From the NCBI GenBank assembly GCA_030770535.1, contig JASVEC010000061.1:1-64000 (forward strand): a DNA stretch of 64,000 nucleotides. Reading direction: 5' to 3'. The notes under the pieces were generated by a model. It was given only the letters and a program-made list of their open reading frames with translations. It did not search any database and was not told the DNA's origin. Below, one piece after another: positions 1 to 12,650 of the stretch (position 1 is the first letter of the stretch; every line of letters starts with the position of its first letter). This DNA is from Batkoa obscura. Taxonomy: Eukaryota > Entomophthoromycota > Entomophthoromycetes > Entomophthorales > Batkoaceae. The translations under genes were made by a program, and so were the position numbers.

Positions 1-493
1 TCACTGCTATTAATTACCTTTTAACTACAATTTTAACTATTTCAACTAAAGTTTAAATCTTCGCTTAGATTATTTCGTTTTATCAAAGATTTAAGATTAA
101 AAGATCTTATTGATTGGTTGATTTATCTAAGAAATTCAATAGATTATCAAGATTAGTTAGATCAAAATAGCCAATAATATATCGAGAATCGTTTATATGA
201 CAACTATAATTTGCTCACATCCACATACTAAAACAAATTAACGATTATCTAAAATTATAATTTATTGTTATAATTCCCATTTGTTGGATTATGATCCTAA
301 TATGAAATAATGTATTACTTTAGTAAGTAAAATATTCAGCTATATAACCTCTGATACTATTATTATATATAAATTGTGATTGTTTTTATTAGTTCTCTAT
401 ACTAAGGCACTTGTAATTCATTGAAGGGATTTTCCAGTTTTATATGAAACATTGGCTGATTTTGGCAGAGGTACTAAATTTTATAACACAAGA

Positions 494-600
494 TATAAGG
501 GCATCTTTTTTGGCTTTATCACTTTTTCCATCTTTTAACCACTATTTGAGCGGAAAAATTGGTAATAAAATTTTTAAACACAAAAAATACATCCCCATAT
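494..600 (-). mobile_element. 105-bp foldback MITE-like repeat, copy 1
   Basis: Reverse-orientation copy of the family. It contains the core with CTATTTGAGCGGAAAAATT and ends in ACATCCCCATAT. Its 5' end is degenerate (AAGGGCATC instead of TATGGGAGTG). Confidence 0.75.
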
Positions 601-1244
601 TTTCCAAAGCAATTTCTTTTTGGGCAGATCCACTCTATTAAGAGTATAGAATTGCTACAGTTCAATTTTTACAGGAAAATTATCTCACTTTTAGACACAA
701 GAAATATTTTGCTATTGCAATCAACGACTTTGCATATAATTTTAGTCCAGAAAATCGCGACTACTTTACAAATATCTTATAAATTTTCTAAATTAAGCTA
801 CAAATTTTGGCTGACAATTTTCGTTTTTATTGCTTATCTACGAATATAATTATTAGATGCGTAAATTTATGTTCAATAAAAATTATTAAATATTTAGGTG
901 ATAAAGACTTGTATAGTTTTTATAGGTTCTGCTACTTTACATATGAATAACTTCATCTTTATTTTTATTTAAAGTATGTATTTTTTAATGCAGAAAAGTG
1001 AATATATTTTTAAAAAATGGCTAATATTTTAGAATAAAATCATTTCCTTGGAATTAGAAATATGATTACCACAGACAGTCTTTTATCAGTTACTATATTT
1101 TATTTAATATTTTTTTTAGCCAGTTTTGATATTATTGTATTTACTTTATCAAATAATTTTATCAAATAATTTTGTATATTTTCATTTAATCTCATGTATT
1201 ATAGTAATAACATTTATTTTAGCTTAACACTTTTCAAATAAGCA

Positions 1245-1347
1245 TTTGGGAGTGTTTTTTTTGACTTCATTATTTTTTCCATTTTTAAGCGCTATTTAAG
1301 CGGAAAATTTATTAGTAAAGTTCTTAAACACAAAAATACATCCCCAT
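1245..1347 (-). mobile_element. 105-bp foldback MITE-like repeat, copy 2
   Basis: Reverse-orientation copy, starting TTTGGGAGTGTTTTTT and ending ACATCCCCA, with the conserved central palindrome region. Confidence 0.8.
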
Positions 1348-1372
1348 TTTTACAAATGAATTAACTATTTAT

Positions 1373-1474
1373 ATATGAAGATACTTTTTTTCGTCACTTT
1401 TTCTATCTTTTAAACGCTATTTGAGTGAAAAAATTGTTAATAAAATTCCTAAACATAAAAATACATCCCCATAT
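1373..1474 (-). mobile_element. 105-bp foldback MITE-like repeat, copy 3 (inverted pair with copy 4)
   Basis: Reverse-orientation copy. It carries the variant CCTAAACAT where other copies read CTTAAACA. Copy 4, 46 bp downstream and inverted, has the same variant. Confidence 0.8.
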
Positions 1475-1520
1475 TTCATATTTTACTGTAACATTGATTA
1501 AGTGTTTTTTGTGTACCTCA

Positions 1521-1627
1521 ATATGTGGATGTATTTTTATGTTTAGGAATTTTATTAACAATTTTTTCACTCAAATAGCGCTTGAAAGATGGAAAAGATA
1601 ATGAAGTCAAAAAAAACATCACCATAT
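1521..1627 (+). mobile_element. 105-bp foldback MITE-like repeat, copy 4 (inverted pair with copy 3)
   Basis: Forward-orientation copy. Its first half is complementary to copy 3 over more than 40 bp, including the shared variant ATGTTTAGG. Together the two copies form a large palindrome with a spacer of about 46 bp. Confidence 0.8.
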
Positions 1628-1762
1628 GGTAAAAAAAACTATTGAATACAGAAGTAACTGAGATTATCAAGTTTATAATAGTAAAAATAAAAAATGATAG
1701 TCTAAAGCACTTTAAATATTTATTTAAACATCAACAGTATGATATAATCTGGGATCAAAAGT

Positions 1763-4700
1763 TTACTGTTTTGGCTTTAATCCTGAAATAAAATTATCTA
1801 AATCAAACTCTTCTTCATACTGCTTCTCATCCCATAACTTTTCTAAACCTTCGAGGACCTTAGCTCCAGGTACGCCTGTGTTGGTGCTTTCTTGGTTTGG
1901 TTCATCTTTGATTTCCAATGGGTTAGTAGTGGGAGCAGAGAAAAGATCAAACAGTTGATTAGTGTTCATAGATCCCAGGCCGGAGTTCTGTTGATTTACA
2001 ACTGAGTTGGCTATATTAAGTTTGAACCTTTGTAGCCCCATAATCTTTTCTTCTAAAGTATCTCTAGTAATAAGTCGGTAAACGTTGACCACTTTTTTTT
2101 GTCCAATTCTATGTGCACGGTCCATAGCTTGCATATCTTTCATTGGATTCCAATCATGCTCAACAAATATTACAGTATCAGCACCTGTTAAATTTAAACC
2201 TAAACCACCAACATGGGTAGTGAGAAGCAACAGATCAATTGAAGGATCTTGATTAAACTCCACAACTATATTATGTCTTTTAGAAGCTTCTATTCCACCA
2301 TCTATCTTAAGGTAAGTTACATTTGGCAAATGTCTATGCAACAAATCTTTTTCAACTAGCTCCAACATAACTTTATGTTGGAAAAATATCAATGCGCGAT
2401 GTTGCGAAACTGCCCCTGAAACAATTTGTTCTTCAGTATTTTCACCTTGTAAACCAATCCCACAGTCGTTTAATAGTTGCCTATGATTAATTGTAAATGA
2501 GTTGATTCAAAAGATATAATATACTTACTTTAAAGCCAATAATTTTGGTGCATGTACTAAATCATGCAAATGCGAAATATCACCTACTTTGGACATGATG
2601 TTATTATATTGTGGATGCTTAGGAGTTAAGGCCAACAATGGGTGATTACAAAGTTTACGAATATATTGTAATGCTTGGAAAATATGCGTCTTTTTCTCTG
2701 GTTGATTTCCTTCATTTTGGTCATCGTCAATAACAGAAACACTTCCTTGGTTTTGGCTCTTTGAAAAGTCGTCATAAAGTTGTTTTTGAACCTCACCAAG
2801 ATCACAATAATAATCTTGAATGATTTTAGGTGGAAGATCATCCAAAACATCTTCTTTAAGGCGTCGAAGTAAGAAAGGCAAAACCTGTTTATGAAGTGCT
2901 TCAAGTGCTAAGGCGCCTGCTTCTTGCTCTTTTGATGAGCTTTTTGCTTCTCTAGAAGCCAAAATAGGCTTGGAATACATTTCATTAAAAGACTTTTCAG
3001 TACCCAAAAATCCTGGCATTAAGAAATCAAATAAAGACCATAATTCTAGTACGTTGTTTTGAATAGGGGTACCAGACAAAATCAAACGGTGATTTGCCTT
3101 TATTTGTTTAATAGCTTTGGTAATTTTAGTTTTGCCATTCTTAATAATATGGCCTTCATCTAAAATACAATAATTCCAATGATATTTCGATAATTCCTCA
3201 ATATCATTGCGTATAATTTCATAAGACATTATAACAACATCGCGCTGTGGAATTAAGTGTGCAATTCTTCTTCTTTCAAATAAAACTCCACTATAGCACA
3301 ATGGCCTAAGATTTGTAGTATATGTGTTAATTTCATGATACCAATGTGGAATCAAAGTTGTTGGGCAAATTACTAAAGAAGGTAGGTGCTTTTGGTCTGG
3401 GTTATTGGTCTTTTTAAATAAAGCCGCCCTTGTATATTGATCACTTGCTAACATACAAATCGATTGAAGTGTTTTTCCTAGACCCATATCATCACAAAGT
3501 ATACCATGAAGCTGATAACGATTTAAAAACGCAAGCCAATTAACACCTTCTTGCTGATAACTTCGAAGCTCAGCATTGATTTTGATTGGTATATCAAAAG
3601 ACTCAAGTTGTTTAGCATCTAATAGTTGGTTTATGAATTTTCTTTCAGACGAACGTTGTTCTATAAGTTCAATAGGGAAATCCTCAGGATCTGGCATTCC
3701 AGATTCTAGTGGAATCAAGTTGATTAAAAGAGCAAAACAATTTGAAGCAACAAGTCTAACATGATCATCATTATCACTCATGCGCCCTAAAATAGGAACA
3801 ACTAAAAATATCACATAAGGTAAAATTTTAGTCTCTAATGTTTGCACAGTAAAATAAATAGCTTCGGCAAATCCTTGTCTATTTATAACATTCGAATGAT
3901 CCATCAAAAGCGGAAGGCCAGTAGAAACGAGAGCTTGCATACATGGGGATAAAAGGACATCACATAACACTGAAAAACATTTTGCAGCCATATGGCGAAT
4001 AACAGAATAAGGGCTTTGTAAGCATCTTAGAACCCAAGGGATAGTAGGCCTAATCTCTTCTAACAGAGAAGCATCTAAATAATGTACGACTGTTGATAAA
4101 ATATGAAGACCGTCTACTATATCTTCAGCTAAGTCAAGGTCCCTTTCTAAAGTATCATAAAATACATCTTTATCACTTTCCATTAAACCTTGAAGTCTTG
4201 AAAACATGAGCTCCCAGAGCTTTGGAACTTTTTCAAAGAGTTTAGGCCCAAAGCTTTTACAAAACTGTTCAAGGCAAAGCTCAGATCCTCTTCTTACAAA
4301 TTTAGAATCAAGGCTGTTATTAGGGTCAGATTGTCCTATATTGATACATGGCCTGCCTCTTCCCCTCACGATTGGGCCTTGTACAACTGAAAGCGAATAG
4401 ATCTCTTCTTTTGTAAGATTATCTCGCACACGTGGAGTAACTGAAGTGTCTGAGCAAATGAATGTGCATAGATTACGCACTATTTTATTAGTTGGGTTAA
4501 TTTTGGGTTGATAATTGACAAAAGGTAGATTAATCTACTTAAGCCAATAGAAGAGCGTATTTGTAATTCCTGGTTTGGCTCTTTTTTAATTGAATTCATC
4601 ATAGATGTAATAATGGGGGAAAGTTTAGGTGGAAGTATTTCTAAAGTAGTTACAGCGCAAGAGATAGCGGATGTTACTTGTGTTTTTATTCCAAAAACAA

Positions 4701-7445
4701 AATCTTCATACGCCCCCATGGCAATCAACACTCTCTTCTTTCTATCCTCTAAGTTGCTTATTGAATTTTTGTTAGCAGAAAGGATAATTTGATCATATAT
4801 TTGTGTTACAAAGTATCTACAAACATCAATTGTAAAATTGTTTTGAGCTTCCCCTTCAACGTAGCTAGGAAGAGCAGGTATAATAGTAGGATCAACACCT
4901 CCTTCCATTGTTGCAGTATTCAAAAGCGCAAGCAGCTCAGAGCGAAGTTGCCTTAAATGTGGAATACATTCAATTAATGTAATTTTATTGCTGAGCTCAA
5001 GTTGGTCTACAAGCATCTTGGATAGTGATTCTTTGATAGGTGAGCCATTTACGATAGTTTGATTTTCTATAAACCATTCTTCAATTATTGCTGCAGATAA
5101 ATGTTGATGCATCCCCCAAGCTGATTGTATGTAGAATCCCAGAGAGCCATCGAACAATAAAGCAATTTCATCTGTTGGAAGTACTTTCATTAATGTCCCT
5201 AAAGCTTTAGCACCACGTAAACGATTAAGTAATACTTTATCTTTAGAAATCAAGGCAAAATCTTGAGAAAGCATCCCGGAATCAACATTATGCGTTGACC
5301 CAGGTCCCTGTTTATCACCGAGGTTCGATCCTGGTTTTGGAAGGAATATAAGGCTTAAATCAATTTGAGTGCCTAGTGGCGTCATTAAAATAAGGAACCA
5401 CTTTGGAACGCAATCTCTAATAATTGGATAAAATGAGGTTGGATTAAGCTTAATTTTTTCCATAATCATTTTCCATAAAACTTCAGATCGATCCAATGTT
5501 TTTTCTTTTTCTTCAAACAAAATGTTTTGGAACACAAGTTTGAAAACACGATCGTCGACCCATCTACAATCTTGATCCGCATCGAGGAAAAGTTGAAGGG
5601 TATCCAAAACTGCCAATCTAACTGAAGAAATCGTATGCCTGAAAAATGGGAAAAGTACTGGAACCAAATTAGCTAGGGCAAAGGTATTATTTTCTTTAGA
5701 TAAATCTTGGAATGATTGAAGGATTTTAGGATAAGAAAAGAGGCGAGCTAAAAGATCCATAACGCTACTAGTTGAAGCAGATAAATCATCTTTTGCGTCT
5801 TTCAAATTTAACCATAATATAGTAGCGACTTTAATTGCTTTATCTGGCATTAAATTTACAAACTGTTCAGTTACTGGTAGAATCGAAGCTGCGGAAACTC
5901 CCCTAACATCATCATCCCCATCATCTAAACAAAATATGATTGCATCTATTGTTACCTTTAATAAGGGTTCAACAAGATCAGTTCGGACTGCAATTAAATA
6001 TTTTAGTCCTAATAAGCCAGCATGCCTGGATTCCCATTGAGTAATGGATAGCCCATCTTGTGCATTCGTTTTATTTAAATCTTGGCCTTGGGCTACAAGG
6101 TTTAAAAGGCCAGTTTGCGTTTTGAATACAAGCTCTGGTGGGAGGTATTGAATTAAAGTTCCAAGGGTTTGGGAACAAGTTTCTCTAACAGGTGCTACAA
6201 CGGAATCTGAAACGAAATCCCCAAAACGGTCAAGAGCAAAGACACATAATAATCTAATGCAAACGTCTTCCAACCATTCCTCATGTAATATATCATTTTT
6301 GTCTTTAGATAACCCTGCGATTTTCCCTGCATCCTTTCCATGATATTTTAAGATCTCACGAAGCCCAATAGCAGCACCATGACGCACAACCCAATTAGGG
6401 TCAAATAAATCTATGCACAAAGTTTCACAGAATTCTTCAAATGGCCACTCTCTTGGGTCCTCTACAATTTCCATAGAAACTTTTGATTCTACTATAACTT
6501 TACCATTATTAATATCATCACCAGCGTTCGAAGAAGTTTGCTTAATCTGGGAGTCAACAGTTGCACGCTTTTGGGGAGCTTGAATACGTTTTCTCGATTC
6601 AAGTATTTTATCTTTAGCTTCTTTTTTATTTTTTCTCTTTAATCGATTTCTTTCACGTGCACTTAGTGCTGACATGTCTATTTCCTCTTTTGGAGAAGGA
6701 GCTCTAGGTGGTTGAATTTCAGCTTTAACTGTTGTATCAATGTCATCCAAAAAGTCATCTATTTGAAAGTGAGAAAATGTAAAACTATAATATTATTTAC
6801 TAACCTTCTATAAAATCCGATCCAATTCCTAGGTTCTTTTTTAAATTTTTCTTTAAATGTTCCATACGTTCATTTGGAGCTAGGTTGGACATATCTAAGT
6901 CATATTCCTTTTATGTTTTTAGCTATTTAATTATAAATGTTAAAAATAAAATACAATTCCAGCTGAAGCGAGTAATTTCTTTCCTTTTTTCATCACATTT
7001 AATATATCAAACTCTTTGAACGTCAAAACAGATTTTGTAACTGCTTCTGGAGGAGGCATATCTATTTAAAATGTTATAAACCATTTGATAATTTATAATA
7101 GATTAAACCTTCTATTTTGACATCAGGATCCCAAGTTGAAGCATTTTTAGCAATTGCCCCAATCGCTTGTCCTGCAGCAATTCTAGTTTCCCAAGTTGAA
7201 GATCTTAAATGAACAGATACCTTAAATTATTAGCTTAAGTTTTATAGACAATTATGATCCTACCCTTCCCAATAAATTTTTTAACTCTCCTGGATGCTGT
7301 TTCATGATATCTCCCAACTGGTTAGCCGCAGTTGTTCTGACACCAGAGGCAGAACCAGTATCAAGCAGTAGGATTAAGCGTTCTAATCTTTAATTATGAT
7401 TAGACATATTAAATATCAGATATTTATAAACTACCTTGAAGCCAT
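1763..7445 (-). CDS. MOT1: TATA-binding-protein-associated ATPase Mot1/BTAF1
   Basis: This is the Snf2-family ATPase that strips TBP from DNA in the nucleus. The exons are 1763-2480, 2529-4479, 4539-6758, 6805-6907, 6955-7061, 7109-7220, 7264-7387 and 7435-7445 (minus strand). They give 1781 residues, near the 1850-1870 of yeast and human homologues. The first exon codes only MASR, and the next continues RLERLILLLDTGS, matching the BTAF1 N-terminus. A long HEAT-repeat region follows. The ATPase begins near residue 1190, with DDMGLGKT (about 1227), DEGH (about 1333) and SGTPIQNN; the C-terminal lobe has GGLGLNLTGAD and DRAHRIGQ. The 4480-4538 intron, with a CTAAT branch site, removes an in-frame stop. 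Seven introns of 43-59 bp were inferred by hand and the reading frame closes exactly. Identification is very secure; small intron shifts are possible. Confidence 0.95.
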
Positions 7446-8851
7446 TTCTTAATTCTTAATTAAATATAAGTGTTTTAAGTAATAACAATAGTTAACTAAA
7501 GCTTGAGTAGTAAAACGAAATAAACTAAAACTAGTGTTTTGTTTTAATATTGTATTTGATGTCCTAGAATAAGGGGTCCTAAGTAGTAGTAGTACTACCC
7601 GCTATGTATAGGGGTTTTAAGATTTTATCATTTTTCGCCTTTTATACTTATTGATGAGGAAACAATGTCTCTTTGAGTACTGACCTACCCTTATTCGCTC
7701 TCTAGAACTTAGCTTCATTCAAATTAAGTTTCTCATTTTTGATTGGATTATAAGATTTATGCAGCAAATAAAGAATAAAGAAATCATTTTAATTCAAAGC
7801 TAAGCCAATTAAATATGCTTCTATTTCATGGAATAATTTAATAATTAGTTGAATACATCTATTAGAAATCTGTCAATGGCCTAATTAGCTGTTTATTTAA
7901 GAATATTTTTTTACTAAAGTTTAATTTTTTGGTTAAAAAAGCCATATGAATAAATAGCTAGATCTAAAAATTACTGCAATTTAAGTTACAATACAGTTAT
8001 AACAGCTACATTGCCAACAAAACTGAACCTTACAGCTAAATTTCACTTTCCTGTATAAGTAACATCAGAAAGCACCTTACATTTATCTACTGCTAATGAT
8101 TTACTGCTATTAAAAGTGTTTGAATATTTGTCAAGTCTAACTTTCAAAGTTTGTGGCAATATATTACGGATTGACTGTTAATTGTTAACATATAAGTCAA
8201 TAAAGCGACTTGAAGATGTATAAGCTTTTGAGAATAAGTGTAAGTCCTTATGGTAAATAGTGTACATAAACTTTTAAGCAACGATATGGTTAGTGATGAA
8301 TGTTTTAATATATTGAAAGCACTAGTAACTACTGTGAATTAAATTTCATTCATCAAATATGATATGATATTGAATTTTATTCTAAGGCTTATTTTAAGTT
8401 TTGATGTTTTTTTACTTGGATTTCAAGTCAATTTTTAGGAATTTTTAGGAATTTTTTGTTTAGCACAAAATTTTATTCTTAAAAATTATATCATAGCAAA
8501 TATTGACTTTAAAGATACAGTATATAAATAATATCTCGCCGAAAAAGTGCTTAGATATAAAGCTGATAGTGATCTGATATATACTATATGGTAGATAGTA
8601 CCAAATTCATTCATCTATAAGTTGTAAATGTTACTCTAAGAAATATTTACCTCAAAACCCTCATATAATTTACTAAATAAATTTTAACCACTTTAGCTAT
8701 CAAATGGGTATTTGTCAACTTGACATAAAGTTGAAACATTTTGTTTAATTGGTTGAAATTTAGCAATAATTATTTTCACTAATATTAAAGTACAGAATAT
8801 TCATATCTTTAATTTTTATTATTAGACAATCTCATTAATCCTATCAATTCA
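7446..8851. other. Divergent intergenic region MOT1 / PRS
   Basis: Shared upstream region of two divergent genes. It is AT-rich with a slightly richer patch near 7565-7700. No gene, repeat copy or clear motif was recognised. Confidence 0.6.
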
Positions 8852-9907
8852 ATGTCTTCCAACTCGATTAAAATCTTTGCTGGTAACTCACACCCCGAAT
8901 TAGCAAACCTCATTGCAAAGTTAGTTTACCATTAATTTCTTAATAAAAATTAAAACTTATTTTATAGACGCATTGGTGTTCAAGTAGCAAAATCTAATGT
9001 ACGCAAGTTTTCAAACCAAGAAACTTCAGTAACCATTGGTGAGTCGGTACGTGATGAAGATGTTTTTATTATTCAATCTGGATGTGGTGAGATCAATGAT
9101 AATCTTATGGAACTTTTGATCATGATTAACGCTTGTAAAACGGCTTCTGCTCGTCGTATCACAGCCGTCATTCCTTGTTTCCCTTATGCAAGACAAGATA
9201 AAAAGGATAAGTCCCGCGCACCTATATCTGCAAAGCTCATTGCTAATATGCTTACTGTTGCTGGGGCTAACCATGTAATTACTATGGACCTTCACGCTTC
9301 CCAAATCCAAGGTTTTTTTAACATCCCTGTCGATAACCTTTATGCTGAACCTTCAACTCTTAAATACATTAGAGAAAACATTCCTGAGTGGAAAAACGCC
9401 ATTATTGTATCCCCGGATGCTGGTGGTGCTAAAAGGTATAATAGCATTTAATTATTTATACAAAATATAATTTTTGATAGAGCTACTGCCATTGCTGATC
9501 GTCTAGACTTAGATTTCGCTCTTATCCATAAGGAGCGTAAGAAGGCTAACGAAGTATCTCGTATGGTTTTGGTTGGAGATGTTAAAGATAAAATTGCTAT
9601 TCTCGTTGACGATATGGCAGATACTTGTGGTACTTTAGGATTGGCAGCCAAAACTTTAGTTGAAAATGGAGCTAAAGAAGTTTATGCCATTGTTACCCAT
9701 GGTATATTATCTGGAAAAGCAATCAAGGTAATTAACGATTCAATGTTAACTAAAGTAGTAGTTACCAACACTATTCCACATGAGGATAAATTAGAGATTT
9801 GTCCTAAACTTGATTTTATTGATATTTCTGCTACTTTGGCCGAAGCTATTCGTCGTACTCACAATGGAGAGTCCATCTCTTATCTCTTCTCTCATGTACC
9901 AGAATAA
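8852..9907 (+). CDS. PRS: Ribose-phosphate pyrophosphokinase (PRPP synthetase)
   Basis: This cytosolic enzyme transfers pyrophosphate from ATP to ribose 5-phosphate, giving PRPP for nucleotide, His and Trp synthesis. The exons are 8852-8919, 8968-9435 and 9481-9907; introns are 48 and 45 bp. The product is 320 residues, the usual class I length. Visible signatures are [14 protein letters not shown] at the N-terminus, [17 protein letters not shown], the [10 protein letters not shown] flexible-loop region, [13 protein letters not shown], and the PRPP-binding loop [12 protein letters not shown]. There is no long insertion of the kind seen in yeast Prs1 or Prs5, so this looks like a catalytic PRS2/3/4-type subunit; which paralogue cannot be said. 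Codons are richer in C-ending forms than in most neighbours, in keeping with high expression. Confidence 0.95.
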
Positions 9908-10690
9908 TTGATCTTATTTCATTTACATTATTGTTTATAGATATAAAATACTAAAATTAATCGATATTATTATTTGAAAGTATGCTTAAATTAATCAGAT
10001 GGACTAATTAAATGTTATCTCTGACTATGTTTATGATTAGTTTAAGTTCCAATAGATAGTAAGTTAATTAGATAATCTATTATATTATTGAGCTATGGTT
10101 TTGTTATATGAATTAAATTCATTAAAAACTAGCATCATATGTTCCTCAAATATACTATGTATTTTTTAATATAAAAATTATATTAAATAAGACAAATAGC
10201 AATATATAATTGCTAAAAACTTCTATTTATTCGAAATTCTTGAAAGATTGACATCAGGTGTCTTATTTAGTCAAGATAAAAACGAGTTCTAAAGTCAAAT
10301 AATAATAGGAAGGTTTCTGAACAAACTGATTTAAGGTAATTTAGAAAGTAGTTTGAAGCGAAACTAGGAAATTATTAGCTGTGGAAGCTTTTCAAAATAA
10401 TTCCCGAAATCTCAACTATAAAAACTATAACCTATTTAATCTTGTATTGTTATAAAACAATACATAAAATCAGTGTTTATGTAGTAATCAGAGGGTATAA
10501 CTTGAAAAATATTTCTTGTTTTTTTTCAAATATGCTTTAAGGCAATATTAACTATAACAAAAGTTCAAAATTTAAAAAATCATAGAGAAATTAGAATATA
10601 TTATAAAGCTTTTATTTCACTTGAAAAAGTTTTTAATATTTACGTTTTAAGCATTTAAAATTTGAATAATAAACTGAGTTAAATATTACT

Positions 10691-10796
10691 ATATGGGGAT
10701 AATTTTTTTGATTTCATTACTTTTTCCACCTTTTAAGCACTATTTGAGCCGAAACATTGTTAATAAAATTCGTAAACAAAAATACATCCCCATATA
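10691..10796 (-). mobile_element. 105-bp foldback MITE-like repeat, copy 5
   Basis: Reverse-orientation copy. Its terminal inverted sequence extends outwards: ATTACTATATGGGG on the left is exactly complementary to CCCCATATAGTAAT on the right. It shares the variant GCCGAAACATTG with copy 7. Confidence 0.85.
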
Positions 10797-11445
10797 GTAA
10801 TAATATAAAACTACTTATTATATTATTTAAATATCTTAAAAAGTCAAAAGATAACTAATATAGCGGATGTTTAAAATAAGTTAAAAATACTCTATTGCTA
10901 ATAATTGTAATAAATTAAGTTTTAATCTATCATAGTTATATCTGCTATGCTTTAAAATAATATCTAATTAATCTTAACTAGAAATTTTTTTATCTAAATT
11001 TAAAACTGAACTAAAATTTCGAAGTTTCTAAAAATCAATAAACTTACCTATTAATTTCTATTACTAATTAAAAAAATTCCAATGATAGAACAATTTAATT
11101 TTTTGTTTATATTTATAGAAATTTTTGTTTTTTAATTATAAAAACGTTATTTTTGTATTTAAATGTTTGTATTTGATAATCATAATATAAAAACATAACT
11201 CTTATTATATTATATATAAATAATATTTTAATATAAAATGTTTAAATTGACTCCATATTTCTATCTAGCTTTTAGAAGTTTTATGTTTTAGAAAGTTTGC
11301 TTAAAATTTTATAAAAACAATTTTTTATTATTAAAAAACAAAAATATTGAATAGTTCTAAATTATTTTATTATAATTTATATTACAAGTTGGCACAATTT
11401 TTACTAAATTTAATAGAAATCGCTATATTAGTAAATATTTTACCA

Positions 11446-11553
11446 ATATAAGGGGGTGTTTTTTTTTGCTTCATTACTTTTTCTATCTTTTAAGCACTAT
11501 TTGAGTGGAAAAGTTGATAGTAAAATTCTTAAACACAAAAATACATCCCCATA
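11446..11553 (-). mobile_element. 105-bp foldback MITE-like repeat, copy 6 (inverted pair with copy 7)
   Basis: Reverse-orientation copy, AGGGGGTGTTTTTTTTTGC to ACATCCCCATA. The variant TTGATAGTAAAATTC is shared with copy 8. Confidence 0.85.
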
Positions 11554-11584
11554 ACTCATATATTAATGTTAATCAAAATTATAA

Positions 11585-11688
11585 TATAGGAATGTATTTT
11601 TATGTTTAAGAATTTCACTAACAATGTTTCGGCTCAAATAGCGCTTAAAAGATGGAAAAAACAATGAAAAAAAACACTCCCACATATA
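11585..11688 (+). mobile_element. 105-bp foldback MITE-like repeat, copy 7 (inverted pair with copy 6)
   Basis: Forward-orientation copy beginning TATAGGAATGTATTTTTATG and ending AACACTCCCACATA. It lies about 31 bp from copy 6. Confidence 0.8.
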
Positions 11689-12319
11689 AATAGGTATATA
11701 TATTTATAAAGCTTTATTGAAAAATATTTATTACTGACTGCTATATAGCTAATATTTTAGATTTGCCATTAAATAAATAAACAAATAGCTGTATACGAAG
11801 TAATAATTAGTTTTAAAATTATGATTAACTATTTTTATATAACATAAGCGATATAAGGATATAAGGATATTTGTTGTTTCTTATTATGATTATTTGCTTT
11901 TCAACTATTTATTAGCTTAGCTATGTGAAATCTGGTTACTCAGTGATTGGAGTCAAAAGCAGTTATTGCTTGGTTGACTAGCTGTAAGTCGAAAGATATT
12001 AGTTTATGTGACTAAGATGGACTTGAGTTATGAATGATAGCACGTGATATGCTACAGACTATGTAAGACAAATAGAATAGACAGTACTAATGTAAAACCT
12101 ATATAAAATACTATTAAGAAAACTTAGTGGCTTTATTAAATGTACAAAATATCGGAGAACAATTCAGTTAAAAAGCCTCGAGCTACTATGTTCTAAAATC
12201 TCTTTTATACTCTGGCAATCATGAATATCAAAACGAGAAGATAATATCCTTTGGGATGAAGCTAAGAGCATGGGATTAATTGTCTTTGAACTTGAGAACA
12301 CAACAACTTAAGTGATTAT

Positions 12320-12427
12320 TATATGGGGATGTATTTTTGTGTTTAAGAATTTTACTATCAACTTTTCCGCTTAAATAGTGCTTAAAAGATAGAAAAAATA
12401 ATGAAGTCAAAAAAAACACTCCCATAT
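12320..12427 (+). mobile_element. 105-bp foldback MITE-like repeat, copy 8
   Basis: Forward-orientation, near-consensus copy: TATGGGGATGTATTTTTGTG to AACACTCCCATAT. Confidence 0.85.
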
Positions 12428-12549
12428 TATAGTCAATTATAGAGCTGATAAAGAGATATTTCACATTTTTTAGGTTTTAATTTTAATTTTGGTTTTTTTG
12501 AGATTTTATTTTATTTGTAGTATAAATTATATTATTATCAAGATAACAT

Positions 12550-12650
12550 TAAGGATGTGTTTTTATATTTGAGAATTTTACTAACAATTTTCTGCTCCAA
12601 TAGTGCTCAAAAGATGGGAAAAGTGATGAAGCCAAAAAAACACCCCCATA
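12550..12650 (+). mobile_element. 105-bp foldback MITE-like repeat, copy 9
   Basis: Forward-orientation copy with a shortened left end (TAAGGATGTGTTTTTATA). It ends ACACCCCCATA. Confidence 0.75.

Larger units (their letters stand above)
1..1762. other. Intergenic region with foldback repeats
   Basis: No gene is supported here. The short open frames near 444-849 run across a repeat copy and have no protein-like composition. Four copies of the 105-bp foldback repeat are listed separately. The rest is AT-rich sequence in which I see nothing recognisable. Confidence 0.7.

Noticed and set aside
444-849. Overlapping plus-strand open frames at the left edge
   Set aside because: They run through a foldback repeat copy and have no protein motif. 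The same holds for 12276-12464 and 17438-17665.
4480-4540. Apparent split of MOT1 into two genes by a stop codon
   Set aside because: A 59-bp intron with a CTAAT branch site removes the stop, and the full model closes at 1781 residues.
10691-12650. Possible CRISPR-like array of spaced repeats
   Set aside because: The repeats are 105 bp, occur in both orientations and have irregular spacing in a eukaryotic genome; they fit a foldback mobile family.
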